This document shows positions 53,743-63,076 of a DNA stretch of 64,000 bases, one piece after another (position 1 is the first letter of the stretch; the number at the start of each line of letters is the position of its first letter). Below the pieces are notes generated by a model. It searched no databases. It saw nothing but the letters and a program-made list of their open reading frames with translations, and was not told where the DNA came from. The DNA is from Flavobacterium dauae (GTDB lineage Bacteria; Bacteroidota; Bacteroidia; Flavobacteriales; Flavobacteriaceae). Made by a program: the position numbers and the translations under genes. The stretch lies in the NCBI RefSeq assembly GCF_004151275.2, contig NZ_CP130821.1:558001-622000 (forward strand), written 5' to 3'.

Positions 53743-54956
53743 TATCCATTTAAAAATTGAATAATTGAATAACCAACTTCGCAACCTAAATTTACTGGAA
53801 CTGCATTTCCAATTTGTTTATATTGTTGAGCCATTGGCCCGGAAAACTCCCAATCATCTGGAAAAGTTTGAATTCTGGCATATTCTCGAACGGTAAACGG
53901 ACGCGTTTCATCTGGATGACAACGCTCTGTTTGTTTTTGAGCCGGACTACAAGTTAGTGTTAAGCAAGGTTCATCCCAACCAATACGCCTTGCCATTCCG
54001 GTTTTTCCGCCGCCTAAATAAAAACTTGCTCCCATAAAATCCTTTTGGATTTCAAGTGGTAAATCACGCCAATATCCTTTTGGTGGAACTAAATCTAAAA
54101 CATTTTTTTTGCTCTCGGGATATTTAACTCCAATTGACTTTGGAACGTTTGAATCGAACAATTCTCCCTTTTTAAGTGCATCTTTTAAATTGTAAATTTT
54201 CTTATATGGTTTGGGATATTCGTATTTAAAATTGATGTCTTTTCTAATTCCGACCAAAATTAAACGCTCACGTTTTTGCGGAACTTTAAAATTAATTGCT
54301 TTTAAAACTTCGATTGGAGCTACTTTATAGCCAATTTCATCTAAAATAGAAATCATTCCTTGTAACGTTTTTCCGTTATCGTGGTTTAAAAGTCCCTTAA
54401 CATTTTCGCCTATACAAATCGGCGGGTTTACTTCTTTAACAACACGTGCAAATTCATAAAACAACGTTCCTCTGGCATCTTCAAACCCTAATCTTTTCCC
54501 GGCATAACTAAATGCCTGACAAGGAAATCCTCCAGTAACAACATCTACTTTATTATAATATTTCGAAAAATCAAAATTCTTAATATCTCCTTCTAAAACA
54601 TTCCAATTTGGTCGATTTTTGCGCAAAGTTTCACAAGCGTGTTTATCAATTTCATTTAAAGCAACACATTTTAAACCTGCTTTTTCCATTCCTACCGCTA
54701 AACCGCCTGCTCCTGCAAAAAGTTCTAATACTTTATAGTCGTGATTGGGTAACACAAAGTTTGAAACAATCTCAGCTTGATCAGTATTTACAAAACCTGA
54801 AAATAATTTTAAAACTTCAGACTTTCTATAAACCCGATAATTACTCATTGGTTCACGAACAGCAGAAAGCTTACCTTCTTCATCCCAACGACGGAGTGTT
54901 TTTGTACTTTTATTAAGTAATTTTGCTGTTTCTGAAATAGTTAAATACTCACTCAT
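53718..54956 (-). CDS. DNA (cytosine-5) methyltransferase with N-terminal MerR-type HTH
   Basis: The start is the ATG at 54956 (MSEYLTISETAKLLNK), giving 412 aa. Residues 1-60 form a MerR-type HTH (SETAKLLNKSTKTLRRWDEEGKL). The methyltransferase follows: LELFAGAGGLAVG (SAM binding), GGFPCQAFS with the catalytic Cys, ENVKGLL, and the C-terminal IGNAVPVNLG. It protects the sites cut by the adjacent convergent endonuclease. The HTH may let the enzyme repress transcription, as known for some C5 methyltransferases with N-terminal HTH domains. Confidence 0.92.
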   Translation of the reverse strand: MSEYLTISETAKLLNKSTKTLRRWDEEGKLSAVREPMSNYRVYRKSEVLKLFSGFVNTDQAEIVSNFVLPNHDYKVLELFAGAGGLAVGMEKAGLKCVALNEIDKHACETLRKNRPNWNVLEGDIKNFDFSKYYNKVDVVTGGFPCQAFSYAGKRLGFEDARGTLFYEFARVVKEVNPPICIGENVKGLLNHDNGKTLQGMISILDEIGYKVAPIEVLKAINFKVPQKRERLILVGIRKDINFKYEYPKPYKKIYNLKDALKKGELFDSNVPKSIGVKYPESKKNVLDLVPPKGYWRDLPLEIQKDFMGASFYLGGGKTGMARRIGWDEPCLTLTCSPAQKQTERCHPDETRPFTVREYARIQTFPDDWEFSGPMAQQYKQIGNAVPVNLGCEVGYSIIQFLNGYYNLSNPK

Positions 54957-55012
54957 AACCAAATTATACAACATTAGACATTGGTTACAAATGTACAATT
55001 ATTTCTATAAAA

Positions 55013-55040
55013 AAAAGTCTTTCTAAACAGAAAGACTTTT
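55013..55040 (-). terminator. Terminator of sucA-sucB
   Basis: AAAAGTCTTTCT (55013-55024) pairs with AGAAAGACTTTT (55029-55040), with a T-run on the minus strand. Confidence 0.85.
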
Positions 55041-55064
55041 AGCAATATAAAAAACAATAAAATA

Positions 55065-56288
55065 TTATAGTTCTAAAGCTTTTTTAGGATCGTTGTTTAG
55101 TAACAACTCCATTGGGTTTTCTAAAGCTTCTTTAACAGCAACCAAGAAACCTACAGACTCACGACCATCGATGATTCTGTGGTCATAAGATAATGCAATA
55201 TACATCATTGGCGCAATAACTACTTGTCCGTTTACTGCCACAGGACGTTCAATGATATTGTGCATTCCTAAAATACCTGATTGTGGCGGGTTGATGATTG
55301 GCGTTGACAACATAGAACCAAATACACCACCATTGGTAATTGTAAAAGTTCCACCTGTCATTTCATCAACTGTAATTTGTCCGTCACGTGCTCTTGTTGC
55401 CAAACGTTTAATTTCTGCTTCAACACCACGGAAAGATAATAATTCTGCGTTGCGAACAACCGGAACCATTAATCCTTTTGGTCCTGAAACGGCGATTGAA
55501 ATATCGGCAAAATCAAATTTAATTTGCTCTTGACCATCAATCATCGAGTTTACATCTGGATACAACTGTAAAGCACGAGTTACCGCTTTTGTAAAGAACG
55601 ACATAAATCCTAACGACGCATTGTGTTTTGCTTTAAAGGCATCTTTAAATTCGGCACGTATTTTATTTACTTCAGTCAAGTTAACCTCGTTAAAAGTAGT
55701 TAACATTGCTGTTGTATTTTTAGCTTCAACCAAACGTTCTGCTACTTTTCTGCGTAACATCGACATTTTTTTGCGTTCTGTTCCACGAGGTCCGCCGGTT
55801 GGTGTTCCCATTGAAGGTGTTGCGTTTAACGCGTCTTCTTTAGTTACACGACCATCTTTACCTGTACCTTGAACAGATGCAGCGTCGATGCTTTTCTCGT
55901 CTAATATTTTTTTGGCCGCCGGCGAGGCAGATCCTGTTGCATACGTAGCAGCTGGTGCAGATGCAGGAGCTGGTGCAGCCTTAACTTCTTCTTTTTTCTC
56001 TTCAGCTTTTGGGGCTTCGGCAGCTGGTGTGCTACCCGATGGTTTTGCAGCACTTGTATCGATTAAACAAACTACCTGACCAACAGCCACAGCATCTCCT
56101 TCTTCCGCTTTTAAAGTAATAATACCACTAGCTTCAGCAGGTAATTCTAAAGTTGCTTTGTCAGAATCAACCTCAGCAATTGCTTGGTCTTTCTCTACAT
56201 AGTCGCCGTCTTTTACTAACCAAGTAGCAATTTCCACTTCTGTGATTGACTCTCCTGGCGAAGGAACTTTCATTTCTAAGATACTCAT
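55065..56288 (-). CDS. sucB: Dihydrolipoyl succinyltransferase (2-oxoglutarate dehydrogenase E2)
   Basis: The 407-aa protein has a lipoyl domain (residues 1-78, lipoyl Lys in [12 protein letters not shown]), an Ala/Pro-rich linker, a peripheral-subunit-binding domain ([20 protein letters not shown], then [10 protein letters not shown]) and a C-terminal acyltransferase with [15 protein letters not shown]. It transfers succinyl from lipoate to CoA in the TCA cycle. It lies 46 bp downstream of sucA on the same strand, with a terminator after it. Confidence 0.96.
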   Translation of the reverse strand: MSILEMKVPSPGESITEVEIATWLVKDGDYVEKDQAIAEVDSDKATLELPAEASGIITLKAEEGDAVAVGQVVCLIDTSAAKPSGSTPAAEAPKAEEKKEEVKAAPAPASAPAATYATGSASPAAKKILDEKSIDAASVQGTGKDGRVTKEDALNATPSMGTPTGGPRGTERKKMSMLRRKVAERLVEAKNTTAMLTTFNEVNLTEVNKIRAEFKDAFKAKHNASLGFMSFFTKAVTRALQLYPDVNSMIDGQEQIKFDFADISIAVSGPKGLMVPVVRNAELLSFRGVEAEIKRLATRARDGQITVDEMTGGTFTITNGGVFGSMLSTPIINPPQSGILGMHNIIERPVAVNGQVVIAPMMYIALSYDHRIIDGRESVGFLVAVKEALENPMELLLNNDPKKALEL

Positions 56289-56334
56289 GAGTATATTAAT
56301 TTAATTTTGTTGTTATTTGAAATACGTTCTAAAA

Positions 56335-59100
56335 TTATAAATTTTTATCGAATACTTTGGCAATTGCGTGTGCATATCTTTCTTTAGATCGAACAGATGA
56401 ACCTGCTGCCGGTGCAGCCGCGGCTGCCGGTGATGCTAAACGGAATTTTACTAAATCAAAATTCATTAGCATATAACCGTAAGCACCCATATTTTTAGGT
56501 TCTTCTTGTGCCCAAACGTAATCATCAACATTCGGGTACGAAGCTATAACTTCTTTTAATTTATCGTTATCTAACGGAAACAATTGTTCAACTCTTACAA
56601 AAGCCACATCGTTTCTGCCTAAATTTTCTTTTTCTGCCTGTAAATCGTAATAGAATTTACCTGAAACAAAAACCAGTGTTTTTACTGCCAATTTATCTTG
56701 AACCTTTGGATCATCTACAATTGTTTGGAACGATCCGTTGGTTAATTCTTCAATGGTTGAAGTAGCTTCTGGGTGGCGTAACAATGATTTTGGCGACATA
56801 ATTACCAATGGTTTTCTAAAATCGGTAATCATTTGTCTGCGCAACATATGGAAATGGTTCGCTGGCGTTGTACAGTTGGCTACATACATATTGTGGTTTG
56901 CACACAATTGCAAGTAACGTTCTAAACGAGCCGATGAGTGTTCTGCTCCCTGATGTTCGTAACCGTGTGGCAATAACATAACGATACCATTTTGATTGCC
57001 CCATTTGTCTTCGCCGGCCGCAATATATTGGTCGATCATAATTTGAGCACCGTTAGAGAAATCTCCAAACTGAGCTTCCCAAATGGTCAACGCTTTTGGA
57101 TTTGCCATTGCATATCCGTATTCAAAACCTAAAACGGCATATTCAGATAAAAGCGAATTGTAAATACGCATTTGTCCGTTTTGCGATTTTATGTTGTTTA
57201 AAGGGATATATTCTTGTTCGGTATCTTCGGTTTTAACAACTGCGTGACGGTGTGAAAACGTACCACGTTGCACATCCTGTCCTGAAAAACGTACATCAAA
57301 ACCTTCTGAAATCAAAGTGCCGTATGCTAACAATTCGCCCATTGCCCAATCTAAACGATTGGTTTCATAGTACATATTGTAACGATCCTTGATTAATTTT
57401 GAAATTTTATTGATGAATTTTTTATCTTCGGGCAACGATGTTAATGAAGGCGCAATATCATCTAATAATTCGCGTGATACTTTGGTGTCGTATGTTTGTA
57501 ACATACGGTTAGCATTTGCAATGTGATAGCCTTCCCATTCTTTTTGCATAAAAGGAATTACGGTTGCTTTTTCGGTTGCTTTTGCTGCTGTTAAATTATC
57601 CTCTAAAACAGCTTTGTATTTATCTTCTAAAGTACCTACGTATGCGTTATCAATTACTTTATTTTCAAGTAATCGCGCGTTGTAAATGTTGCGTGCGTTT
57701 TGGTGCTTTGAAATCAGTTTGTATAAAATAGGTTGTGTAAAACGTGGCTCGTCACCTTCGTTGTGCCCGTATTTACGGTATCCAACTAAATTAACAAACA
57801 CGTCTTCTTTAAACTCCATTCTGTAAGCTAAAGCAAACAACATTGCTTTAACAGCTGCTTCGGTATCATCTGCATTTACGTGAACCACAGGTGCTGCCAC
57901 TACTTTTGCAACATCTGTACAATAAACGCCTGAACGAGCATCTTTATAACCGGTTGTAAAACCAACTTGGTTGTTTAGTACTAAATGAATGGTTCCTGCT
58001 GTTTGGTATGCACGTAATTTGCTCATTTGAACAATTTCGTACACAATGCCCTGACCAGCAACCGCGGCGTCACCGTGTAATGCAACAGGTAATACTTTTG
58101 AGAAATTGGTTGGGTATAATTGGTCTTGTTTTGAACGAACCACACCTTCGATTACCGCACCAACGGTTTCTAAATGTGAGGGATTCGGAGCTAAATTCAA
58201 ATTGATTTTTTTGCCCGAAGCGGTTGTTTTTTCAGAAGTGTATCCTAAGTGGTATTTTACATCTCCATCAAACGTATCGGCTACATCGGCATAATCTTTT
58301 CCGTCAAATTCTGTAAAGATATTCTGTGCAGGTTTCTGCATAATATTAGCCAAAATATTCAAACGTCCACGGTGTGCCATTCCAATAACCACGTCTTCTA
58401 CACCCGAAGTTGCCGCAGCGTCAATCATTGCGTCTAATGCCGGAATGGTAGCCTCTAATCCTTCTAAAGAAAAACGTTTCTGTCCTACATATTTGGTATG
58501 GAAAAAATTTTCAAAAGCAGCAGCTTGTACCAATTTTTCCAGAATATGCTTTTGTTGATCCGTTGACAAATCATTTGATTTTGATTCAAAATATTTTGCA
58601 ATCCACTGAACTTTTTCTTCGTTTGGAATATACGTATATTCAACACCAATTGTGGTACAATAAGTGTTTACTAAGTGGTCAATAATTTGCTGTAAAGTAC
58701 TTTTAGGTAAGTTAATGCTTAATGCGGCATCAAATGGAACGTTTAAATCGGCTTGTGAAAGACCGTATTTTTCAATAGATAATTGAGGATTTGTCCCTGT
58801 GTTTTCTATTAAAGGATTTGTTCGGGTAACAATATGCCCATGCGTTCTGTAGGCATCAATCAGTCTTAAAACTGCAAATTCTTTTTTAACTGTTTCTGCT
58901 AACTTTGCCGTTTCTGCGGAACCTTCGTAAGCATTTGATAATTGTTCTACCGGACTGCCATTGTATTCGTTTGCAAAATCAAACCCTTGAAAAAAACTTC
59001 TCCAACTTGGCTCAACACTGTCAGGACTTGTTAGGTACTGATCGTATAAATCTGCAAAAAATGAGGTATGTGCAGCGTTTAAAAAGGAAAACCTATCCAT
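56335..59100 (-). CDS. sucA: 2-oxoglutarate dehydrogenase E1 component
   Basis: This 921-aa thiamine-diphosphate enzyme oxidatively decarboxylates 2-oxoglutarate. The ATG at 59100 (MDRFSFLNAAHTSFFADLYD) is chosen because the family begins with this Phe-rich block; the longer frame adds a Lys-rich stretch. Typical motifs are GMAHRGRLNILAN, HGDAAVAGQG, GYRKYGHNEGDEP and PHGYEHQGAEHSSAR. A Pro/Ala-rich segment lies just before the C-terminal RSKERYAHA. It is upstream of sucB in one operon. Confidence 0.97.
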   Translation of the reverse strand: MDRFSFLNAAHTSFFADLYDQYLTSPDSVEPSWRSFFQGFDFANEYNGSPVEQLSNAYEGSAETAKLAETVKKEFAVLRLIDAYRTHGHIVTRTNPLIENTGTNPQLSIEKYGLSQADLNVPFDAALSINLPKSTLQQIIDHLVNTYCTTIGVEYTYIPNEEKVQWIAKYFESKSNDLSTDQQKHILEKLVQAAAFENFFHTKYVGQKRFSLEGLEATIPALDAMIDAAATSGVEDVVIGMAHRGRLNILANIMQKPAQNIFTEFDGKDYADVADTFDGDVKYHLGYTSEKTTASGKKINLNLAPNPSHLETVGAVIEGVVRSKQDQLYPTNFSKVLPVALHGDAAVAGQGIVYEIVQMSKLRAYQTAGTIHLVLNNQVGFTTGYKDARSGVYCTDVAKVVAAPVVHVNADDTEAAVKAMLFALAYRMEFKEDVFVNLVGYRKYGHNEGDEPRFTQPILYKLISKHQNARNIYNARLLENKVIDNAYVGTLEDKYKAVLEDNLTAAKATEKATVIPFMQKEWEGYHIANANRMLQTYDTKVSRELLDDIAPSLTSLPEDKKFINKISKLIKDRYNMYYETNRLDWAMGELLAYGTLISEGFDVRFSGQDVQRGTFSHRHAVVKTEDTEQEYIPLNNIKSQNGQMRIYNSLLSEYAVLGFEYGYAMANPKALTIWEAQFGDFSNGAQIMIDQYIAAGEDKWGNQNGIVMLLPHGYEHQGAEHSSARLERYLQLCANHNMYVANCTTPANHFHMLRRQMITDFRKPLVIMSPKSLLRHPEATSTIEELTNGSFQTIVDDPKVQDKLAVKTLVFVSGKFYYDLQAEKENLGRNDVAFVRVEQLFPLDNDKLKEVIASYPNVDDYVWAQEEPKNMGAYGYMLMNFDLVKFRLASPAAAAAPAAGSSVRSKERYAHAIAKVFDKNL

Positions 59101-59433
59101 AATATTTGTCTGATGACTCTTTTTTTTCGTTAAAAAATTTTCACAAAAATACAACAGTTTCAATTAATAATATAATATTTTATGCAGTTTTATGGTTTTA
59201 ATTTTTGTTTACGTTGAGTTTTTGTATTACTTTGATTTTAATTTAAATATTGTTTTTAACAATATTGTTTTTAAACAGCTTTTTTTTATCACTTTTATTA
59301 TTTAATTGCAATTTTACCGATTATTTTTTTGTTATTGATAAATTGTATTGTTTTTGAAACGGCGTCACATTTTTTGTTTGTTAAGATACATTTAATTCAT
59401 TAATTAATATCTTAGCCAAAATTTGATTCTCTT

Positions 59434-59970
59434 ATGAAAAAAATATTTTACACACTTACAACTTGTTTTTTAATTGGGTTTAATTCCTTTGCACAGGAAA
59501 ACCAAGATACTTATCAACCACGTACTACTACTTTTTTTAGCGATGTACAATTTGGAGGCGGATTAGGCTTGGCTTTTGGCAGCGGTTTTACCAATATTGC
59601 GGTTTCGCCAATGGCATTAAAACCAATTACCGAACAATTTTCGGCTGGTTTGGGTTTGCAGTTCAATTATTTAAAATCGAAAGGATTTTATGAAAGTACA
59701 TCGTACGGTGCAAATATTTTGGGAATTTACAGTCCGGCAGAAATGATTCAACTTTCGGGCGAATTAGAACAGCTTCGTGTAAATAATACCTGGACAGATT
59801 TACCTTCTGCAAGTTATACAACACAAAACTTTTGGAACACTGCTTTGTTTTTAGGTGCTGGTTACACCAATCAAAATGTTACAATTGGCATTCGCTATAA
59901 TGTTTTATACAAAGAAAGCGATTTGGTTTACAACCAAGCGTGGATGCCTTTTATCCGCGTTTTCTTTTAG
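59434..59970 (+). CDS. Small outer-membrane beta-barrel-like protein
   Basis: This 178-aa protein starts with signal peptide MKKIFYTLTTCFLIGFNSFA. The mature part has alternating hydrophobic/glycine strands (FGGGLGLAFGSGFTNIAVSP, then AGLGLQFNYLKSKGFY) and ends with a terminal Phe after an aromatic strand (MPFIRVFF), as beta-barrel outer-membrane proteins do. The family is not recognised. It is monocistronic with a strong terminator. Confidence 0.75.
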   Translation: MKKIFYTLTTCFLIGFNSFAQENQDTYQPRTTTFFSDVQFGGGLGLAFGSGFTNIAVSPMALKPITEQFSAGLGLQFNYLKSKGFYESTSYGANILGIYSPAEMIQLSGELEQLRVNNTWTDLPSASYTTQNFWNTALFLGAGYTNQNVTIGIRYNVLYKESDLVYNQAWMPFIRVFF

Positions 59971-59988
59971 AATGCATATAATAAAAAA

Positions 59989-60012
59989 AATCCGAAACAT
60001 TGTTTCGGATTT
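59989..60012. terminator. Bidirectional terminator between convergent genes
   Basis: AATCCGAAACA (59989-59999) pairs with TGTTTCGGATT (60002-60012), followed by Ts. Confidence 0.85.
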
Positions 60013-60014
60013 TT

Positions 60015-60986
60015 TTATACGGTTCTATTCATTAATGATAAAGCAAATTCTTTTAAATCTTCTTTAAAATGATAAGGAATTTCTAATGTTTCTAATTGTT
60101 GTAGAGCTTTTTGCGTGTATTCTTCAATTAAAAGCTGCATATTTCCGGTAGCATTGGTTTTTATAAACAGCTGTTTTACCGAATCTATTTTTTCTTGAGA
60201 ATCTTCTTTTGTAGCGTACCATTTTACAAGCTCTTCTCTGTCAACTTCCGATGCGTTTTCAAGAGCTTTTAAATACAGGTATGTTTTTTTGTTTTCTAAA
60301 ATATCGCCACCAATTTGCTTACCAAAAGTAGCTGTTTCACCAAAGGCATCTAAATAATCGTCTTGTAACTGAAAAGCAACGCCCAAATGTCGCCCAAAAT
60401 TATAAATAGCCTCTTTGTTTAATGGTGTTGTTTTGGCAACAATGGCACCCATTTCTAAGGCAGCTCCCACTAAAACAGCGGTTTTATAGTCAATCATTTG
60501 AATGTATTCGGGGATACTTACATTGTTGCGGGTTTCAAAATTAATGTCTAATTGTTGTCCTTCACAAACTTCTAACGCCGTTTTGCTGAACAATTTAGCG
60601 AGATCTTTAAAAACAGCTGGTTCGTAATTCTCGAAATACTGATATGCCAATATAAGCATTGCATCGCCCGATAAAATTCCGGTATTCAGATTCCATTTTT
60701 CGTGAACGGTTTTTTTACCTCTTCGCAAAGGGGCATCATCCATAATATCATCGTGAATCAGCGAAAAATTGTGAAACAATTCAATTGCAACCGCTGCGTG
60801 AATAGCTTCATTTGGTGCGGCACCAAAAACTTCTGCTGCAAAAAGGGTAAGTAACGGACGTAAACGTTTACCACCTAAAGTTGCAATATACCCGATTGGT
60901 TCGTAAAGCTCCTTTGGATTTTTGTTGAAATTAATCTGATCTATATAATCGGCAACAGCGTTTTTGTAATCAATGAAATTATTCAT
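60015..60986 (-). CDS. Polyprenyl (isoprenyl) diphosphate synthase
   Basis: The 323-aa trans-prenyltransferase has the first Asp-rich motif in LIHDDIMDDAPLRRGKKT (~residues 76-93), the substrate-binding GGKRLRPLLTL near residue 34 and the second Asp-rich motif QLQDDYLDAFG near 208. It makes long-chain isoprenyl diphosphate for quinones or cell-wall carriers. Chain length cannot be told by eye. It is divergent from the efflux regulator gene. Confidence 0.93.
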   Translation of the reverse strand: MNNFIDYKNAVADYIDQINFNKNPKELYEPIGYIATLGGKRLRPLLTLFAAEVFGAAPNEAIHAAVAIELFHNFSLIHDDIMDDAPLRRGKKTVHEKWNLNTGILSGDAMLILAYQYFENYEPAVFKDLAKLFSKTALEVCEGQQLDINFETRNNVSIPEYIQMIDYKTAVLVGAALEMGAIVAKTTPLNKEAIYNFGRHLGVAFQLQDDYLDAFGETATFGKQIGGDILENKKTYLYLKALENASEVDREELVKWYATKEDSQEKIDSVKQLFIKTNATGNMQLLIEEYTQKALQQLETLEIPYHFKEDLKEFALSLMNRTV

Positions 60987-61063
60987 ATAAGGGTATAAAC
61001 TTCTTTAAATGTGTACAAATGTAAGCTAATTAATTATTTAAATAAAATTTTTAAAAAAACTTT

Positions 61064-61103
61064 GGAAACTTATTTGGTATTTAAAGTTTCCTACATACCT
61101 TTG
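61064..61103 (+). promoter_or_regulatory. Promoter and inverted-repeat operator of the TetR-TolC-HlyD operon
   Basis: GGAAACTT (61064-61071) and AAGTTTCC (61084-61091) are perfect inverted arms 12 bp apart. The -7 box TACCTTTG (61096-61103) follows directly. This spot would let a TetR dimer block its own promoter. Binding is inferred. Confidence 0.6.
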
Positions 61104-61121
61104 TCGAAATTATTTGAGAGG

Positions 61122-61733
61122 ATGAAAGAGACTGTTTTAAAAAAATCTTTAGAATTATTCATTAAAAACGGCTTTAAATCTGTTACAATGGATGATATTG
61201 CTAAAGAACTGGGAATATCAAAAAAAACGATTTATCAACATTTTTCGGCTAAAGACGAGTTGGTTAAAGCAACGGTTGATTATGTTTTTACATCGGCAAC
61301 CGATAAAATGAAGAGCATTGCCGGAAATTGCAAAACACCTATTCACGAACATTTTGAAATGAAAAATTGTTTAGGCGATTTATTTGGGCAGAATATTCAG
61401 GCAAGCACCATTTATCAGTTTAACAAATATTATCCAAAACTAGCTGAACGTATCCAGCAAAAAAAACACGAAAATTATGATTTTACTATTTTAAGAAACT
61501 TACGCGACGGTGTTGCACAAGGATATTACAGAGACGATATTGATATAGATTTTGTTGGAAAAATATTTTTTGCAAGTACTACGGCATTTTTTAACGATGA
61601 AATGTTTATTAATTTACAAAGTACACAATCTATAGATGAACTAAATTATAAATTATTAGAATACCATTTAAGAGGAATTGTTACTCCGAAAGGATTACAA
61701 ATTTTAGAACAATTATTACAAAAAAATCAATAG
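61122..61733 (+). CDS. TetR/AcrR-family repressor of the efflux operon
   Basis: The start at 61122 (MKETVLKKSLELFIKNGFKS) is chosen because it places the N-terminal HTH (residues 1-50; VTMDDIAKELGISKKTIYQHF) correctly; the upstream frame runs through the promoter. The 203-aa protein has the usual C-terminal ligand-binding/dimer domain. It lies 2 bp before the TolC-like gene in one operon and probably represses it through the inverted repeat at 61064-61091. The inducer is unknown. Confidence 0.88.
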   Translation: MKETVLKKSLELFIKNGFKSVTMDDIAKELGISKKTIYQHFSAKDELVKATVDYVFTSATDKMKSIAGNCKTPIHEHFEMKNCLGDLFGQNIQASTIYQFNKYYPKLAERIQQKKHENYDFTILRNLRDGVAQGYYRDDIDIDFVGKIFFASTTAFFNDEMFINLQSTQSIDELNYKLLEYHLRGIVTPKGLQILEQLLQKNQ

Positions 61734-61735
61734 CA

Positions 61736-63058
61736 ATGAAATATAGAATTTCAATTTTACTAGCGTTTTTAGGATTCTTTGCCCAGGCACAAGAACAACT
61801 AACGCTTAAAGATGCGGTTAATTACGCTTTACAAAATAAAGCCGATGCTGTGAAAGCCAAATTAAACGTAGAAAACAGCGAGTACAAAATACAAGAAGTT
61901 CGTGCTAATGCTTTACCACAAATTAGTGCTAACGGAGGTTTAACGTATAATGCTATTATTCCTCAAATGGCTTTGGTAATGGGCGATCAGGTACAGGTAA
62001 TTCAAATGGGAACGCCTTGGCAATCAAACGCCACACTATCGTTAAATCAACAATTATTTAATCAAGCCGTTTTCACAGGGTTAAAAGCTGCAAAAACCAC
62101 ACGCGAATTCTATAAAATAAACGCACAGCTAACCGAAGAACAAGTTATTGAAAAGGTTGCCAACAGTTATTACGAAGTTTATAAAACCGAATCGCAACTT
62201 AAAACAATAGATAAAACCATTGAAAACACCACCCGTGTTCGCGATGTTATTCAAAGTTTGTACGATAATGGTTTGGCAAAAAAAATAGATTTAGACAGAA
62301 CCAACGTTACTTTAAACAATCTGAAAAGTAATCGTCAGCAATTAGTAAATGCCTTACAGTTGCAAGAAAATGCGTTAAAATATTTAATTGGTATGGATAT
62401 GAATCAAGATATCAATATGCCTGAAAATACGTTTGAAGTAACTAAACATGCTTTGGTTGACGAAAGTGTTAACATTGAAAACAGAACCGAAATAAAGTTA
62501 CTAGAAAAACAAAGCGAATTATTAACATTAAACAAAAAAGCAATTACCGCAGAAGGGTATCCAAATTTAAGTATGAACGCAAATATTGGTTATAATGGTT
62601 TTGGTGATACATTTCCGTGGTTTGCAAAACCTGCCGATGGTGTATATTGGTCAGGAACTTCAGCGATAGGTTTAAATTTAACCATTCCTATTTTTAATGG
62701 TGGATCAATTCGCGCAAAGGTAAAACAAGCACAGATTGATATTGAAAAACTAGAAGCAGATAAACGAGATACCCGTTTAGCTTTAGATATGGCTTTAAGA
62801 AATGCCGTAACACAACTAAACAATTCTTTAATCACGCTAAACACACAAAAAGAAAATGTGAATTTGGCTAAAGAAGTATTAACAAACATAGAAAACAATT
62901 ATAAATTTGGTTTGGCAACCTTAACCGATTTATTAGACGCAGAAACGCAGTATGCCGACGCACAAAACAATCACACCAATGCTTTACTAGATTATAAAGT
63001 TGCCGAAATACAGCTTATTAAAGCAAAAGGAGAATTAAAATCATTAACAGAAGAATAA
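61736..63058 (+). CDS. TolC-family outer-membrane efflux channel
   Basis: The 440-aa protein has a signal peptide (MKYRISILLAFLGFFAQA). Two outer-membrane efflux repeats follow, with long amphipathic helices and the characteristic ENNYKFGLATLTDLLDAETQ near the C-terminus. It forms the outer channel of a tripartite exporter. It sits between the TetR and HlyD genes, so it works with the HlyD-type adaptor and most likely an RND pump beyond the window. Confidence 0.94.
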   Translation: MKYRISILLAFLGFFAQAQEQLTLKDAVNYALQNKADAVKAKLNVENSEYKIQEVRANALPQISANGGLTYNAIIPQMALVMGDQVQVIQMGTPWQSNATLSLNQQLFNQAVFTGLKAAKTTREFYKINAQLTEEQVIEKVANSYYEVYKTESQLKTIDKTIENTTRVRDVIQSLYDNGLAKKIDLDRTNVTLNNLKSNRQQLVNALQLQENALKYLIGMDMNQDINMPENTFEVTKHALVDESVNIENRTEIKLLEKQSELLTLNKKAITAEGYPNLSMNANIGYNGFGDTFPWFAKPADGVYWSGTSAIGLNLTIPIFNGGSIRAKVKQAQIDIEKLEADKRDTRLALDMALRNAVTQLNNSLITLNTQKENVNLAKEVLTNIENNYKFGLATLTDLLDAETQYADAQNNHTNALLDYKVAEIQLIKAKGELKSLTEE

Positions 63059-63076
63059 AACTAATTGCATTTAAAA

